Shown here in pieces: positions 18,091-26,638 of a DNA stretch of 33,684 nt (positions are counted from its first letter, which is position 1; every line of letters begins with the position of its first letter). The DNA lies in assembly GCA_028287115.1 (NCBI GenBank), contig JAQBQF010000319.1, positions 1 through 33,684 on the forward strand, read 5' to 3'. The translations under genes and the position numbers were made by a program. This DNA comes from Myxococcales bacterium (GTDB lineage: Bacteria; Myxococcota_A; Polyangia; Haliangiales; Haliangiaceae). The notes below the pieces were generated by a model. The model did no database searches and was not told where the DNA came from. It worked only from the letters and a program-made list of their open reading frames with translations.

Positions 18091-18570
18091 ATGAAGTTAC
18101 CAGCACTTTTGGCCGTACTCCTCGCCGCGTCGGCGTCCGTCGCGACCGCGGAGCCCAAACAACAAGAGAACAGCGGGCGCGTTAGCTACAACGACAAGGA
18201 GGACGCGGCAGCGCAGACGCTTCACCGCGATGGTGACGTCGTCGAGCTTGCTTCGCCGACTCCGGCCAAGCACGGCAAGGAGTTCATCGAAGTCGGCCCG
18301 GACGCCGGGCAGTTCTCGCAGTTGCGCGTCGACGCACACGACGGGACCGTGATCGTGCGAAGAGTTCGCATCGATTACCTCGACGGCAAGTCGCAGCTCG
18401 TCAACGTCGACAAGGTCCTCAACAAGCGCAACCCGTCCGCGACGATCACCGTCGCGAAGGGCCCACGCGCGATCGACAGCGTGGTCGTGATGACCGAACG
18501 CGAGACGACCGGCTCGTACAGCTTGCAAGGCATCGTCGGCTCCCAGACCGGCGGCATCGCGAGTCGTTGA
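18091..18570 (+). CDS. Small secreted protein, first of three tandem paralogues
   Basis: The 159-residue product has a signal peptide (MKLPALLAVLLAASASVATA) and then a single beta-rich domain. Its core (FSQLRVDAHDGTVIVRRVRI, then DYLDGKSQ) aligns with the C-terminal halves of the next two genes, which carry YSQLRIQALQGTPTVRQIDI and YTRLRIQAIQGRPLIRRIDV at the same place, followed by Y-x-DG-x-x-Q, a variable stretch, an I-x-S/I-I-x-I-T/S-E segment and a final Y-x-L-x-G. I recognise no named family; a small beta-sandwich, possibly periplasmic, is likely. An alternative ATG at 18070 would add seven residues before the signal peptide. The gene is divergent from the adenosine deaminase gene and precedes the next paralogue by about 105 bases. 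Confidence 0.7.
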   Translation: MKLPALLAVLLAASASVATAEPKQQENSGRVSYNDKEDAAAQTLHRDGDVVELASPTPAKHGKEFIEVGPDAGQFSQLRVDAHDGTVIVRRVRIDYLDGKSQLVNVDKVLNKRNPSATITVAKGPRAIDSVVVMTERETTGSYSLQGIVGSQTGGIASR

Positions 18571-18662
18571 TCGAAATCGTGGCAGGGCGCTCGTGGGAGC
18601 ATGGCAGGAGGACTTCGGAGCGCGTGGGCGCGCGGAATGCATTCCTGTGTGGTTATTCCGAC

Positions 18663-18668
18663 AGGAGG
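18663..18668 (+). promoter_or_regulatory. Strong Shine-Dalgarno site of second paralogue
   Basis: AGGAGG sits seven bases before the ATG at 18676, which settles that start over the in-frame ATG at 18601 that would spoil the signal peptide. A similar site precedes the third paralogue. Confidence 0.75.
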
Positions 18669-18675
18669 ATCTGCC

Positions 18676-19212
18676 ATGACGCGACTCGTATTAATGACGA
18701 CACTGCTGCTGGGCACGTCTATCGTTGCCCAAGCGTGGCCTTATCATCCGAGTGATCCCGATCGCCAGATCGATCGCGACCGAGATCGAAGTCGACACGA
18801 CCGAGGCGACTGGCAAGACAACGATCGCGGCTACCAGGGCCGTCGCGTCGAGGGCCGCTACGAGCGAACCCGCGGGCTCCACGACCGCTACGTAGAGGGC
18901 CAGTGGAATTTGCTGTCCAGCGACTCCGCGCCCAACGGTCGCCAGACGATCGGTCTTGGCCGCGATCCGAACGCGTTCTACACGAGGCTTCGGATCCAGG
19001 CGATCCAGGGCCGACCGTTGATCCGCCGGATCGACGTGGTCTACAGGGACGGCACACATCAGGTGATCGAGCCACGCCGCGTTCTCGACGCTCGAACCGG
19101 AAATACCAGCTTCGACATCGACCTCGATCCGAATCGGCGCCAAATCCGGATGATCGGGATCACCTCGGAGCCGAGTCGCTGGGCGCGATACGAGGTGCTC
19201 GGGTATCCCTGA
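18676..19212 (+). CDS. Secreted Arg/Asp-rich protein, second tandem paralogue
   Basis: This 178-residue protein has a signal peptide (ending VAQA), an Arg/Asp-rich low-complexity stretch (about 25-75, e.g. DRDRDRSRHDRGDW), and the shared C-terminal domain. The latter has YTRLRIQAIQG, RRIDVVYRDGTHQ, a conserved RRVLDARTGN turn, and IGITSEPSRWARYEVLGYP at the end. Compared with its downstream neighbour the domain is about half identical, so the two arose by a fairly recent duplication. The charged linker could bind polyanions or calcium, but nothing in the sequence proves this. Its start is fixed by a strong Shine-Dalgarno site, and its stop TGA overlaps the Shine-Dalgarno of the next gene, so they are likely translated from one message. 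Confidence 0.75.
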   Translation: MTRLVLMTTLLLGTSIVAQAWPYHPSDPDRQIDRDRDRSRHDRGDWQDNDRGYQGRRVEGRYERTRGLHDRYVEGQWNLLSSDSAPNGRQTIGLGRDPNAFYTRLRIQAIQGRPLIRRIDVVYRDGTHQVIEPRRVLDARTGNTSFDIDLDPNRRQIRMIGITSEPSRWARYEVLGYP

Positions 19213-19217
19213 GGAGG
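19211..19217 (+). promoter_or_regulatory. Shine-Dalgarno overlapping upstream stop codon
   Basis: GAGGAGG starts within the TGA of the second paralogue (19210-19212) and lies six bases before the ATG at 19224, tying the translation of the two genes together. Confidence 0.7.
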
Positions 19218-19223
19218 TTCGCC

Positions 19224-19703
19224 ATGAGGCGATTTGGATTATTCACGACCCTGCTGATCAGCGCGTCGGCGCTGGCCGACCCTCCGCGTTACGATCCACA
19301 AGATCGCGGAGGCGATCACCGGCGAGACCGCGACCGCGGCTATCAGGACCGGTTCCAGAGACCCTACGATCGAGGTAACGGCGGTCGCTACGGTCGACGA
19401 TGGGCGTTGCTGGCAGATTCGATCTCACCGCCGAACGGCGGCCTGACGATCGACCTTGGCGATGCCCCGTACAGCCAGCTGCGGATCCAAGCACTGCAAG
19501 GCACGCCGACCGTGCGGCAGATCGATATCGTCTACGACGATGGATCCGATCAAGTGTTCACACCGAACCAGATCCTCGATCCGAGTACAGGGAATGCGAC
19601 GATCGATCTCGATCTCGGCCCAAGCCGTCCGATCCGATCGATCTCGATCACCTCCGAGGCCGGCCGGTTCTATGCACACTACGAGGTGCTCGGATCGCCT
19701 TAG
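19224..19703 (+). CDS. Secreted Arg/Asp-rich protein, third tandem paralogue
   Basis: The 159-residue product repeats the plan of the preceding gene: a signal peptide (MRRFGLFTTLLISASALA), a linker rich in Asp, Arg, Tyr and Gly (about 20-60), then the family domain. Here the latter reads YSQLRIQALQGTPTVRQIDI, YDDGSDQ, ILDPSTGN and ISITSEAGRFYAHYEVLGS. The linker is shorter than in the second paralogue. It starts 12 bases after the preceding stop and is the last member: the next gene is a membrane glycosyltransferase-like gene whose GTG start lies 63 bases away. No function is known to me. All three proteins should be exported to the periplasm or beyond. Confidence 0.75.
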   Translation: MRRFGLFTTLLISASALADPPRYDPQDRGGDHRRDRDRGYQDRFQRPYDRGNGGRYGRRWALLADSISPPNGGLTIDLGDAPYSQLRIQALQGTPTVRQIDIVYDDGSDQVFTPNQILDPSTGNATIDLDLGPSRPIRSISITSEAGRFYAHYEVLGSP

Positions 19704-19766
19704 CAATTCGATCTCAAAGCACTGCGACTCTCGACGTGCGGGTGCGCTGGTGATCTAATCTCGTTC

Positions 19767-21134
19767 GTGACCGCACGACCCTACTGGCATTGGGTGCTCG
19801 TGGCCGGGCTTCTCGCCTGGACCGCGACGACTGCGATCCAATGGTTGTTGCCAGCGCCACTCGGTCACGACGAGGCGCAGTACGCCCTTGCCGCGCGCGA
19901 CGTGCTCGACGGGATCGAGCCGCGCTGGTTCTATTTGTCGCCAGGGATGAATGCGCTTGCCGTGCCCGGCATCATCCTTGGTGGCAGCGAGGAGGCCGTT
20001 CGACTTGTACCGTTCTTGACCGGGCTCATCTTCGTGCTCGCGATTGCCGGACTTGCCTGGCGCGCACTTGGCGGTGCTGCCGCGGCATGGAGTGTCGCGA
20101 TCCTGGCAGGTGCCCGCCCGCTACTGCAGCGGACGACCGAGCTGCTCTCCGATGTGCCATCGGCGGCTTGCATGATGCTTGCGATGTGGGTGCTCGCGAC
20201 CGAGCTCTCGCGAGAGCAAGGATCGCGTTGGCGCTTGTTGACGGTCGCGCCCCTTCTGGCCGCCGCGTTTTACATCCGCTACGGCAGCTGTCTACCCGTC
20301 GCGATCATCTGCGTCGTGCCGCTCGGCCTGTGGTGGCGATCCGTGTTTCGCCGGCCGCTCCCGGTGATCGCGACGGCGCTGCTGTTCGGGATCATGCTCG
20401 TACCGCACGCATTGCTCGCGAAACGCACGATCGGATCGATCTTCGGCATCCTGCTCCTCAGCAAGGAGGTCCCCGGCGGCACGTTCGGCGAGGGACTGCA
20501 CACCTACCTGACGACGAACCCGTTCCGCTTCTACGGCGCGTTGGTCCCGCTCGTGATGGTGCCTGGCTTGATCGCACCCTTCGTGGTCCGGCAGCGCAGC
20601 GTCATCTTTCTGTGGCTGGTTGGCGTCGGAGACATCGTTGGGATGGGGCTCGCGACCCCCGCTCAGCCGCGCTACATCTTCCTCGGGACGACCCTGCTGG
20701 TTGTCCTCGGAGCCGATCTGATCCGCCGGTTCGGGGAGGCCCGAGGATCGCAGGTGCGCAAGGCGCTCGCAGCCATCGCGCTGACCTTTCTCGCAGGCTC
20801 GTGGCTCGTGGTCGCCCGGCAGGCGCTTCATTATCCCGCGAACACGCGCGACAAGATGGTCAACGTGTTCAAGGCGATGGAGGTGACCAAGCGCGATGCC
20901 GGCGGCAAGCCTTGCCAGGTGATCAACAAACACACGACGCAGGTCGAGTGGTACGGAGGCTGCGTCGGGGCCTGGGATCCACCTGTCGATGCGATCGGCC
21001 GCGGCGATGCGGTCTACGCCGTGCGCGATGACACCGGCGGAGATCAGCCCGATCTAGCCGCGATGCCGGGAAAACACCGCGTGATCTTCGAGTCCAAGAG
21101 CTTGATCATCGTCAAGCTCGAACCACCGCTGTGA
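19767..21134 (+). CDS. GT39/ArnT-like polytopic glycosyltransferase
   Basis: This 455-residue integral membrane protein has about ten to eleven hydrophobic segments, beginning WVLVAGLLAWTATTAIQWL. The first periplasmic loop has GHDEAQYALAARDVLDG (residues about 33-49), with the Asp-Glu pair that GT39/ArnT/PMT enzymes use to bind metal and donor phosphate. Such enzymes transfer a sugar from a polyprenyl-phosphate carrier to an acceptor on the outer side of the inner membrane. A C-terminal soluble part (about 370-455) has NKHTTQVEWYGG. The start is GTG at 19767; no strong Shine-Dalgarno is seen. It opens the surface-glycan locus and converges on the next gene with only three bases between their stops. 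Donor and acceptor cannot be predicted. Confidence 0.75.
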   Translation: MTARPYWHWVLVAGLLAWTATTAIQWLLPAPLGHDEAQYALAARDVLDGIEPRWFYLSPGMNALAVPGIILGGSEEAVRLVPFLTGLIFVLAIAGLAWRALGGAAAAWSVAILAGARPLLQRTTELLSDVPSAACMMLAMWVLATELSREQGSRWRLLTVAPLLAAAFYIRYGSCLPVAIICVVPLGLWWRSVFRRPLPVIATALLFGIMLVPHALLAKRTIGSIFGILLLSKEVPGGTFGEGLHTYLTTNPFRFYGALVPLVMVPGLIAPFVVRQRSVIFLWLVGVGDIVGMGLATPAQPRYIFLGTTLLVVLGADLIRRFGEARGSQVRKALAAIALTFLAGSWLVVARQALHYPANTRDKMVNVFKAMEVTKRDAGGKPCQVINKHTTQVEWYGGCVGAWDPPVDAIGRGDAVYAVRDDTGGDQPDLAAMPGKHRVIFESKSLIIVKLEPPL

Positions 21135-21137
21135 TCG

Positions 21138-23003
21138 TCAGCCCGCCTGATGAGTCGCGACAAACACGAAGCACTCTTGTGGCCTGCAGGCGAGCGCCCA
21201 GTACGCGCCGCTCTTCCACGGAACGTACTGGAGCTTTGCATCTCGCGCCGTACCAAGCCGCTTTGCTTCGCCGCTGACCTGGTAGATGTAGATCTCGAAG
21301 TCCGTTCCCGCGAGCTCCTTGGGCAGGACGATGTCGCGTGTCGTCGCGCGTGACTTGCGCACGATCTGCCCCGCGTAGGCTTCGAGTCCCGTTGGCCGCC
21401 ACCGGCCGACCAGCAGCGTCGGTCGCGGCGTCTCGGGTCGCTCGCCCGCAAACTCGACGGCGAGGTCGAGCTTGTCGAGACGCGCTGCCCCGAGCCGCCC
21501 GCGCAGTTGCTCGACGCCCGTCACCATCGCTTTCTGGATCGAGCTGATATCGAGACCTCGATAGGTGTCGAGCTCGAGCCCGCCGTGCTCGTCGAGGCAG
21601 CTCGCGGGAACGAGATCGTAATGGGGCACGAGGCGGACATCTGAAACGCCGAGCGGCGCGCTCGGGTCATACGCGCGAAGGACCACCCCCGCGAGATCGA
21701 AATATTTCGTGACGAGCTCGCGCTTGCGAATATCCCGGAAGTCATCCCCGAGGAACCACCAGGAGTCCTCGACTTGCTCGAAGGATTCGGCCGTAAAGAA
21801 GGTACCGGGCTTGGAGTGTTCCAACGCCGCGAGGCGTTCGTGACCTTGGCGCGAAACGCGCGAGAACAGGACGATCGTTCGCGCACCCGCGTAGATCGAT
21901 GCCGCCACCGCGAGTGCAACAAAAGGTGCGAGGCGCCGAGGCGTCGTCAGCAAGACATCTGCAACCCCGACGAATCCCGCTAGCAGCAACGACATCGAGA
22001 ACAAGAAGAAGCGTGGGCCGAGCTTCGGAGACACGAACACGGTGGCCGTGATCGTGGTCGCCGCGACCATCGCGAATCCAACGAGATGAAATGCCCGGCG
22101 GCGAGCTACACGCGTTTCGGGATCCGTTTCGTCGGATAGCCCGATCACCGCGGCGATCACGATCAGGCCGAGCAGCGGCGCCGCCGCGAGCAGGAGATCT
22201 CGATAGATCTCGAGGTTGCCGATGATCCCACGCTGGAGCAGCCGGCCGAACAAGGAGGTGTGCTGCGCGAGGCCTTCGTAGCGCTCGCCCTGCCCCGGAG
22301 CGAAGAAGATCGCGGCAAAGCCGAGGACGGCTCCGGCCGCCCCTGCGAGCACGAAGCGCGACGTCGCCCGAGCGCCGGGATCGTCATGACGACGCCGCAG
22401 CAAGACGCCATATCCGACCATGAACAAGCACAGCGTTGGCCCCGTATGCTCGTTACACAGGCCCGCTGCGATCCCGGCGAACAGATAGGCGACACACACC
22501 GCGGTCGTCGCGCGAGCTCGCATCAGGCGTAGCGGCACGAGGAACCACAGCTGCAGGACGGCCGTGTAGAGGTAGTTCGCGCCGTACGCTCTCGAGAACA
22601 CCGTCTTGCCGACCTGCGGCAGCGCGAACCACAAGAACCCGATCGCGATCGCCCAGAGCGCAAGATCACGCCCGCGGCGCCAGGCAGGCCATCGCCCGGT
22701 GCCGAGGACGAACACGGCGAGCGACAGCGCGATGACCGCGAGCGGTGTCGCGATCACCGCGAAGTACTCGAGCTTGTAGGCGAGATACGTCAGCGGTTGA
22801 CCGAGGCGCGGATTCGAGTGCGTGTACTCGAAGGCCCAGTACCCGAAGAACCGGCGAATGCTGAAAGGCTCTGCGTGGGTGTCTTTCGCGACGTTCCAGG
22901 CGTCAAACGAGAATGGCTCGTGAGCCAGGAGCCATCCGATGTGCAGGGCCGTGGCCGCGACGTATGCGACGAACACCACGCGAAGGATCCGGGACAAGCT
23001 CAC
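21138..23003 (-). CDS. DUF6056-like multi-TM membrane protein of the glycan locus
   Basis: The 621-residue product starts at GTG 23003 with a TM helix (ILRVVFVAYVAATALHIGWLL) and has about ten TM segments up to residue 400, then a soluble C-terminal domain of about 220 residues. The first external loop carries FSFDAWNVAKDT and the second FEYTHSNPRLGQPLTYL; these, and GLCNEHTGPT, recall DUF6056 proteins, a GT-C-like family found in polysaccharide loci. It probably handles lipid-linked sugars or an acceptor outside the inner membrane, but no catalytic residues can be named. It runs in the same direction as the GT2 gene upstream (61 bases apart) and converges on the GT39-like gene. Confidence 0.6.
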   Translation of the reverse strand: MSLSRILRVVFVAYVAATALHIGWLLAHEPFSFDAWNVAKDTHAEPFSIRRFFGYWAFEYTHSNPRLGQPLTYLAYKLEYFAVIATPLAVIALSLAVFVLGTGRWPAWRRGRDLALWAIAIGFLWFALPQVGKTVFSRAYGANYLYTAVLQLWFLVPLRLMRARATTAVCVAYLFAGIAAGLCNEHTGPTLCLFMVGYGVLLRRRHDDPGARATSRFVLAGAAGAVLGFAAIFFAPGQGERYEGLAQHTSLFGRLLQRGIIGNLEIYRDLLLAAAPLLGLIVIAAVIGLSDETDPETRVARRRAFHLVGFAMVAATTITATVFVSPKLGPRFFLFSMSLLLAGFVGVADVLLTTPRRLAPFVALAVAASIYAGARTIVLFSRVSRQGHERLAALEHSKPGTFFTAESFEQVEDSWWFLGDDFRDIRKRELVTKYFDLAGVVLRAYDPSAPLGVSDVRLVPHYDLVPASCLDEHGGLELDTYRGLDISSIQKAMVTGVEQLRGRLGAARLDKLDLAVEFAGERPETPRPTLLVGRWRPTGLEAYAGQIVRKSRATTRDIVLPKELAGTDFEIYIYQVSGEAKRLGTARDAKLQYVPWKSGAYWALACRPQECFVFVATHQAG

Positions 23004-23064
23004 GAGGAGTGCACGATTACACCGTCTGCCCGTCGTCGCAAGCTGCGGCGGATTCGCGTGCGAC

Positions 23065-24126
23065 CTACTCGACGCGGCGAGTCGGTTTTGGCAGCTCCGA
23101 GCGGGGCTTGTCGGCGGTGGCCTGCGGCTGCTCCATGACGAGCGCCGCGCCTGTCGCGACCGGTAATGACGGGCGCGCTGCAGGGGCCTCGCCGAACCCG
23201 AAGGTTCGGCCGATCACGTACAGCGGGCGCCCTTTCACCTCCTCAAAGATCCGCGCGATGTACTCCCCCTGGATGCCATTGCTGATCAGCAACAGGCCGT
23301 TGAAGAACAGGACGACGATCAACAGCGAGGCGTAGCCCGGTGCGGAGATCCCCCAGAATAGCTTCTGGATGATCGTGATCATCATGTAGATGAACGCGAT
23401 GCCGGCCGACAGCGCGCCGATGTACGTCCACAGCTTGAGCGGCGCGGTCGAGAACGAGAACAGGCCATCGAGCGCGAAGCGCCACAGCTTGAAGAAGCTC
23501 CAGGAGGTCTGGGTGTCGTTCGCCCGCTGCCGAGCTTGAAATTCGAGCGATGCGACCTTGAACCCGGGCCACGCGAAGATGCCCTTCATGAAGCGATGGC
23601 GCTCCGGCATCTGGTTGATGACGTCGAGGATCTTGCGGTCGATCAACCGAAAATCTCCGGCGTTCGGCGGAATCTCGACGCTGGTCATGAACCGCATCAC
23701 CTTGTAGTAGGTCTTGGACAGGTTGCGCCGAACAAATCCCTCCTCGTCGCGTTTGCTGCGCACGCCGAGGACCATGTCGAAGCCCTCTCGCCACTTCGCG
23801 ACGAATTGTGGGATCAGCTCGACGGGATGTTGGAGGTCGCAGTCGATCGGGATGATCGCGAGCCCCGAGGCATGCGCGAGGCCCGCCGAGAGCGCGATGT
23901 CTTTTCCGAAATTGCGCGCGAGCCCGACCACCTTGATGCGCGGATCTTGCGAGGCAGCCGCGGCGAGCATGCCGAGTGTGCCGTCTCGGCTGCCGTCGTC
24001 CACGAACACGATCTCGAACGTCTCGCCGAGTCCCTCGAGGACAGGAACGATCGCCGCGAGAAACGCGGGCAGATTGCGCTCCTCGTTGTAGGCCGGTGCC
24101 ACGATCGACAGGGTCGGCGAAACCAT
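23065..24126 (-). CDS. GT2 polyprenyl-phosphate glycosyltransferase (GtrB/ArnC-like)
   Basis: An N-terminal GT-A domain of about 230 residues opens with LSIVAPAYNEERNLPAF, carries VFVDDGSRDGT for the nucleotide and the metal motif DCD at 95-97 in DCDLQHP, followed by RNFGKDIALSAGLAHA just before it. Two hydrophobic segments follow (about 243-262 and 275-298), as in GtrB/DPM1 type enzymes, which load a sugar from a nucleotide donor on undecaprenyl phosphate at the inner face of the membrane. The C-terminal tail is Pro/Ala-rich and probably disordered. The ATG at 24126 is the natural start. Such a carrier-linked sugar is the donor required by the GT39/GT-C-like proteins around it. The sugar is unknown. 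Confidence 0.85.
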   Translation of the reverse strand: MVSPTLSIVAPAYNEERNLPAFLAAIVPVLEGLGETFEIVFVDDGSRDGTLGMLAAAASQDPRIKVVGLARNFGKDIALSAGLAHASGLAIIPIDCDLQHPVELIPQFVAKWREGFDMVLGVRSKRDEEGFVRRNLSKTYYKVMRFMTSVEIPPNAGDFRLIDRKILDVINQMPERHRFMKGIFAWPGFKVASLEFQARQRANDTQTSWSFFKLWRFALDGLFSFSTAPLKLWTYIGALSAGIAFIYMMITIIQKLFWGISAPGYASLLIVVLFFNGLLLISNGIQGEYIARIFEEVKGRPLYVIGRTFGFGEAPAARPSLPVATGAALVMEQPQATADKPRSELPKPTRRVE

Positions 24127-24193
24127 GGCTCCTCATACCACGCAGGCCAAAGCCGCCGCACCTGGCGTTCGCTCGGGCGATACCAGGTGGGAT

Positions 24194-24203
24194 GTGTATA
24201 TAG
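24194..24203 (+). promoter_or_regulatory. Possible -10 region upstream of the paired membrane genes
   Basis: TGTATATAGT is an isolated AT-rich patch in a GC-rich gap between the divergent GT2 and membrane-protein genes. TATATA (24197-24202) resembles a -10 box with a TG extension, but no -35 match is visible at the usual spacing, so this is tentative. Confidence 0.25.
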
Positions 24204-24237
24204 TCCGCTCGTCGTGGGATCGGCTCGGCTCGTACGC

Positions 24238-25602
24238 ATGATCGCTGCGAATCTTTGGCAGTGGCTGAGCGAGCTCCGGCCGCTCGTCATCCTCGCCGCC
24301 GGGTGGATGCTGCTCGTCCTCTACGCTTTCCCGGGCATCATGACGATGGACTCGTTCGACCAGTTGCGCGAAGGACGCGAGTGGTTCTTCACGGATAGCC
24401 ACCCTCCGGCGATGGCCGCGCTGTGGGGAATTGTCGATCGGATCGTGCCCGGTCCGATCGGGATGCTCGCGATCCACAGCACCGCGTTCGTCTCCGGTCT
24501 CTATCTGATCTTCAAACGCGTGATGAGGCCGCGCCGCGCTGCATGGTGCGCCTGCGCCGTCTCGCTGTTTCCGCCGGTCCTCGTGCCGCTGGCCGCGGTC
24601 TGGAAGGACTGCCTGATGGCCGGCTTTCTCGTGCTAGGGACGGCCGCAATCCTCGATTCGAGACGATCGTTCCGGCTCGTCGGTCTCGGGTGCTTCGTCG
24701 TCGCGACTGCGATGCGCTACAACGCACCCGCCGCGACGCTGCCGCTGGTCCTGATGCTGTTCGAGTGGCTTCCCGTTCAGGTGCCCGCAACCTGGCGACG
24801 CGTGTGCGTGCGTTACGCCGCGGCACTTGCCGCCTGGCTGGCGGTCACGATCCTCGCGTTCGGCATCAATGCCGCATTGACCAAGCAGAAGATGCACTTC
24901 TGGCATTCCTCGCTCGCGATCCTCGACATCGTGGGAACGCTCGCGAACGTCGACACGGACATTCCGGATGACGATCTCCGACCCGAGCTCGCCCCGACCG
25001 GAATCCTCGTCGACAAGAATTTTCACGCGGCCGTTCGCGCCAAGTACCTCCGCTATGACTTTCAGCAGCTCGTGAGCGGTGACGGGCACCTCTGGGATCT
25101 GCCCCTCGGGGGTATCGTGCCGGCGCCGGAGGCACAACGCGACGCGATCGAACGCGCGTGGTGGAACATCGTGACCGCTCACCCCGCCGCGTACCTCCGT
25201 CACCGGTTGTCCGCGTTTGGCGAGGCACTCGGGATGTATCGCCGGTTTCAAGGAGCGGTCGTCGTGCCTCACGATGCGCAGTACCCGGGCATGCTCGCGT
25301 ACATGGGGCTCGGGAACCGAGCATCGAGATTTCAGGAGCTCGGCGAGACGGCGACGATGTTTCTCGCGAAGAAGACGCGGCTGTTTCGGCCGCATGTCTA
25401 CGCGCTGCTCTCGATCTTGCTGCTCGGCTTGTGTTGGCGCGAGCGCCTGGCCGCTGCGATCCTGCTGAGCGGCATCGGAGCAGAGCTGTCGCTGTTGCCG
25501 CTCACCCAGACGCCGGATTATCGCTACTCGCACTGGATGATCGTGTGCACGTGCATCGCGCTCATCATGTTGTGCGCGCGGCGAATGCGGGCGTCGTCGT
25601 GA
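24238..25602 (+). CDS. GT-C-like multi-TM protein with WKD motif, paralogue 1
   Basis: The 454-residue product has about nine TM segments, starting with LVILAAGWMLLVLYAFPGI. Landmarks in the periplasmic loops are MTMDSFDQ (an Asp in the first loop, where GT-C enzymes place their catalytic Asp), DSHPPAMAALW and AVWKDCLMAG. This pattern resembles the hydrophobic enzymes of unknown specificity grouped near DUF6020. A soluble loop of about 100 residues (about 245-350), containing HFWHSSLAILDIVG and DDDLRPELAPTG, separates two TM groups. ATG 24238 was chosen; a GTG at 24214 is possible. Its stop overlaps the GTG of the next gene, its own paralogue. It probably acts on lipid-linked glycans outside the inner membrane. 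Confidence 0.65.
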   Translation: MIAANLWQWLSELRPLVILAAGWMLLVLYAFPGIMTMDSFDQLREGREWFFTDSHPPAMAALWGIVDRIVPGPIGMLAIHSTAFVSGLYLIFKRVMRPRRAAWCACAVSLFPPVLVPLAAVWKDCLMAGFLVLGTAAILDSRRSFRLVGLGCFVVATAMRYNAPAATLPLVLMLFEWLPVQVPATWRRVCVRYAAALAAWLAVTILAFGINAALTKQKMHFWHSSLAILDIVGTLANVDTDIPDDDLRPELAPTGILVDKNFHAAVRAKYLRYDFQQLVSGDGHLWDLPLGGIVPAPEAQRDAIERAWWNIVTAHPAAYLRHRLSAFGEALGMYRRFQGAVVVPHDAQYPGMLAYMGLGNRASRFQELGETATMFLAKKTRLFRPHVYALLSILLLGLCWRERLAAAILLSGIGAELSLLPLTQTPDYRYSHWMIVCTCIALIMLCARRMRASS

Positions 25603-26630
25603 ATCGCGTGTCGGCGTGGCTTGCCGATCGAACACCGGTGCAGATCCTCGCCGTCGGATGGCTCGTGTTCGCGGCGTATGCCTATCCGGGCTTGATGTCG
25701 CACGACTCCTTCGATCAGCTCGATCAAGCGCGTGCGCTTCTGTACTCGGATGAGCAGCCGCCGGCGATGGCCGCGCTGTGGAACGTCGTCGACTTCGTGA
25801 TCGCAGGTCCGTTCGGGATGCTCGTGCTGCAGAGCGTGACGTTCGTGGCAGGCACGTATCTCGTGCTGGGCCGTGTGCTACGGCCGAGGCGCGCCGCGGT
25901 TGCGGCCGTCGGTGTGCTGCTGTTCCCTCCGATTTTCGCGCTGATGGCAGTCGTCTGGAAGGACTGCTTGATGTCGGGCTTGCTGGCGCTCGGCCTCGGC
26001 CTCGTGCTCGGCGATAGCCGGCGGCAACGGATCGCCGGCGTCGCGATGGTGTTCGCGGCGAACCTCGTCTGCTATCACGCCGTGGCGGCGACGCTGCCGA
26101 TCCTCGTCTTGCTGTGGTGGCGTGAACCGGCGGCTGTCGGGTGGAGCGCGCATCTCCGGATGTCTGGGCGCGGTCTCGCCGTGTGGCTCGCGGTCACCGC
26201 CGCGGCATCGGGTGCGAATGCGGCACTGACGCAGCGACCGGCGGCACACTGGTCGGGGCTCAGCGCGAGCCGCTTGGTCACGCACGCTACGCAGCCATCG
26301 GACCTCCTCGCACACGCGCACGTCGGGCTGGGTTATTCGTGGTTTCAGGATCACGTCGGCGCGATCCTCGAGTGGACGAGTCACACGCTCCTGTTCCGGC
26401 CCCTCGCCTACGCAGCGGTCACCCTGCTCCTGCTCGGGGCGGCACGACGTCAGCGCGATGTGCTCGCGCTCTTGCTCTCGGGCCTCGCGTTCGAGGGCTC
26501 ACGCCATGTCATCGGCCCGAGCGCAGATGATGGCTATTCGCTGTGGCTCGTGATCGCGACCGTGATCGGCATCGTGATGTTCACGACACGACGCGGTCGC
26601 GTGCGAAGCAATCACGACAGCGAACCATGA
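25599..26630 (+). CDS. GT-C-like membrane protein, shortened paralogue 2
   Basis: The protein (343 residues) is homologous to the preceding one from end to end: ILAVGWLVFAAYAYPGLMSH against the same start, DSFDQLDQ, QPPAMAALWNVVDF, VVWKDCLMSG and GANAALTQ recur in order. It lacks most of the soluble loop of its neighbour: after HWSGLSASRL the sequence jumps to the last TM region. The deletion is in frame and the remaining TM segments are intact, so it might work as a variant or partner, or be losing function. It starts at GTG 25599 within the GTGA that ends paralogue 1. Its stop lies eight bases from that of the opposing flippase gene. Confidence 0.65.
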   Translation: MNRVSAWLADRTPVQILAVGWLVFAAYAYPGLMSHDSFDQLDQARALLYSDEQPPAMAALWNVVDFVIAGPFGMLVLQSVTFVAGTYLVLGRVLRPRRAAVAAVGVLLFPPIFALMAVVWKDCLMSGLLALGLGLVLGDSRRQRIAGVAMVFAANLVCYHAVAATLPILVLLWWREPAAVGWSAHLRMSGRGLAVWLAVTAAASGANAALTQRPAAHWSGLSASRLVTHATQPSDLLAHAHVGLGYSWFQDHVGAILEWTSHTLLFRPLAYAAVTLLLLGAARRQRDVLALLLSGLAFEGSRHVIGPSADDGYSLWLVIATVIGIVMFTTRRGRVRSNHDSEP

Positions 26631-26638
26631 CGTGCAGG

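Noticed and set aside
18601..18675. Upstream start of the second tandem paralogue
   Set aside because: It would put 25 residues before a clear signal peptide; the strong Shine-Dalgarno points to 18676.
23536..24237. Upstream extension of the first WKD-motif membrane gene
   Set aside because: It would run across the GT2 gene on the other strand and contains no conserved sequence; the TM protein starts at 24238.
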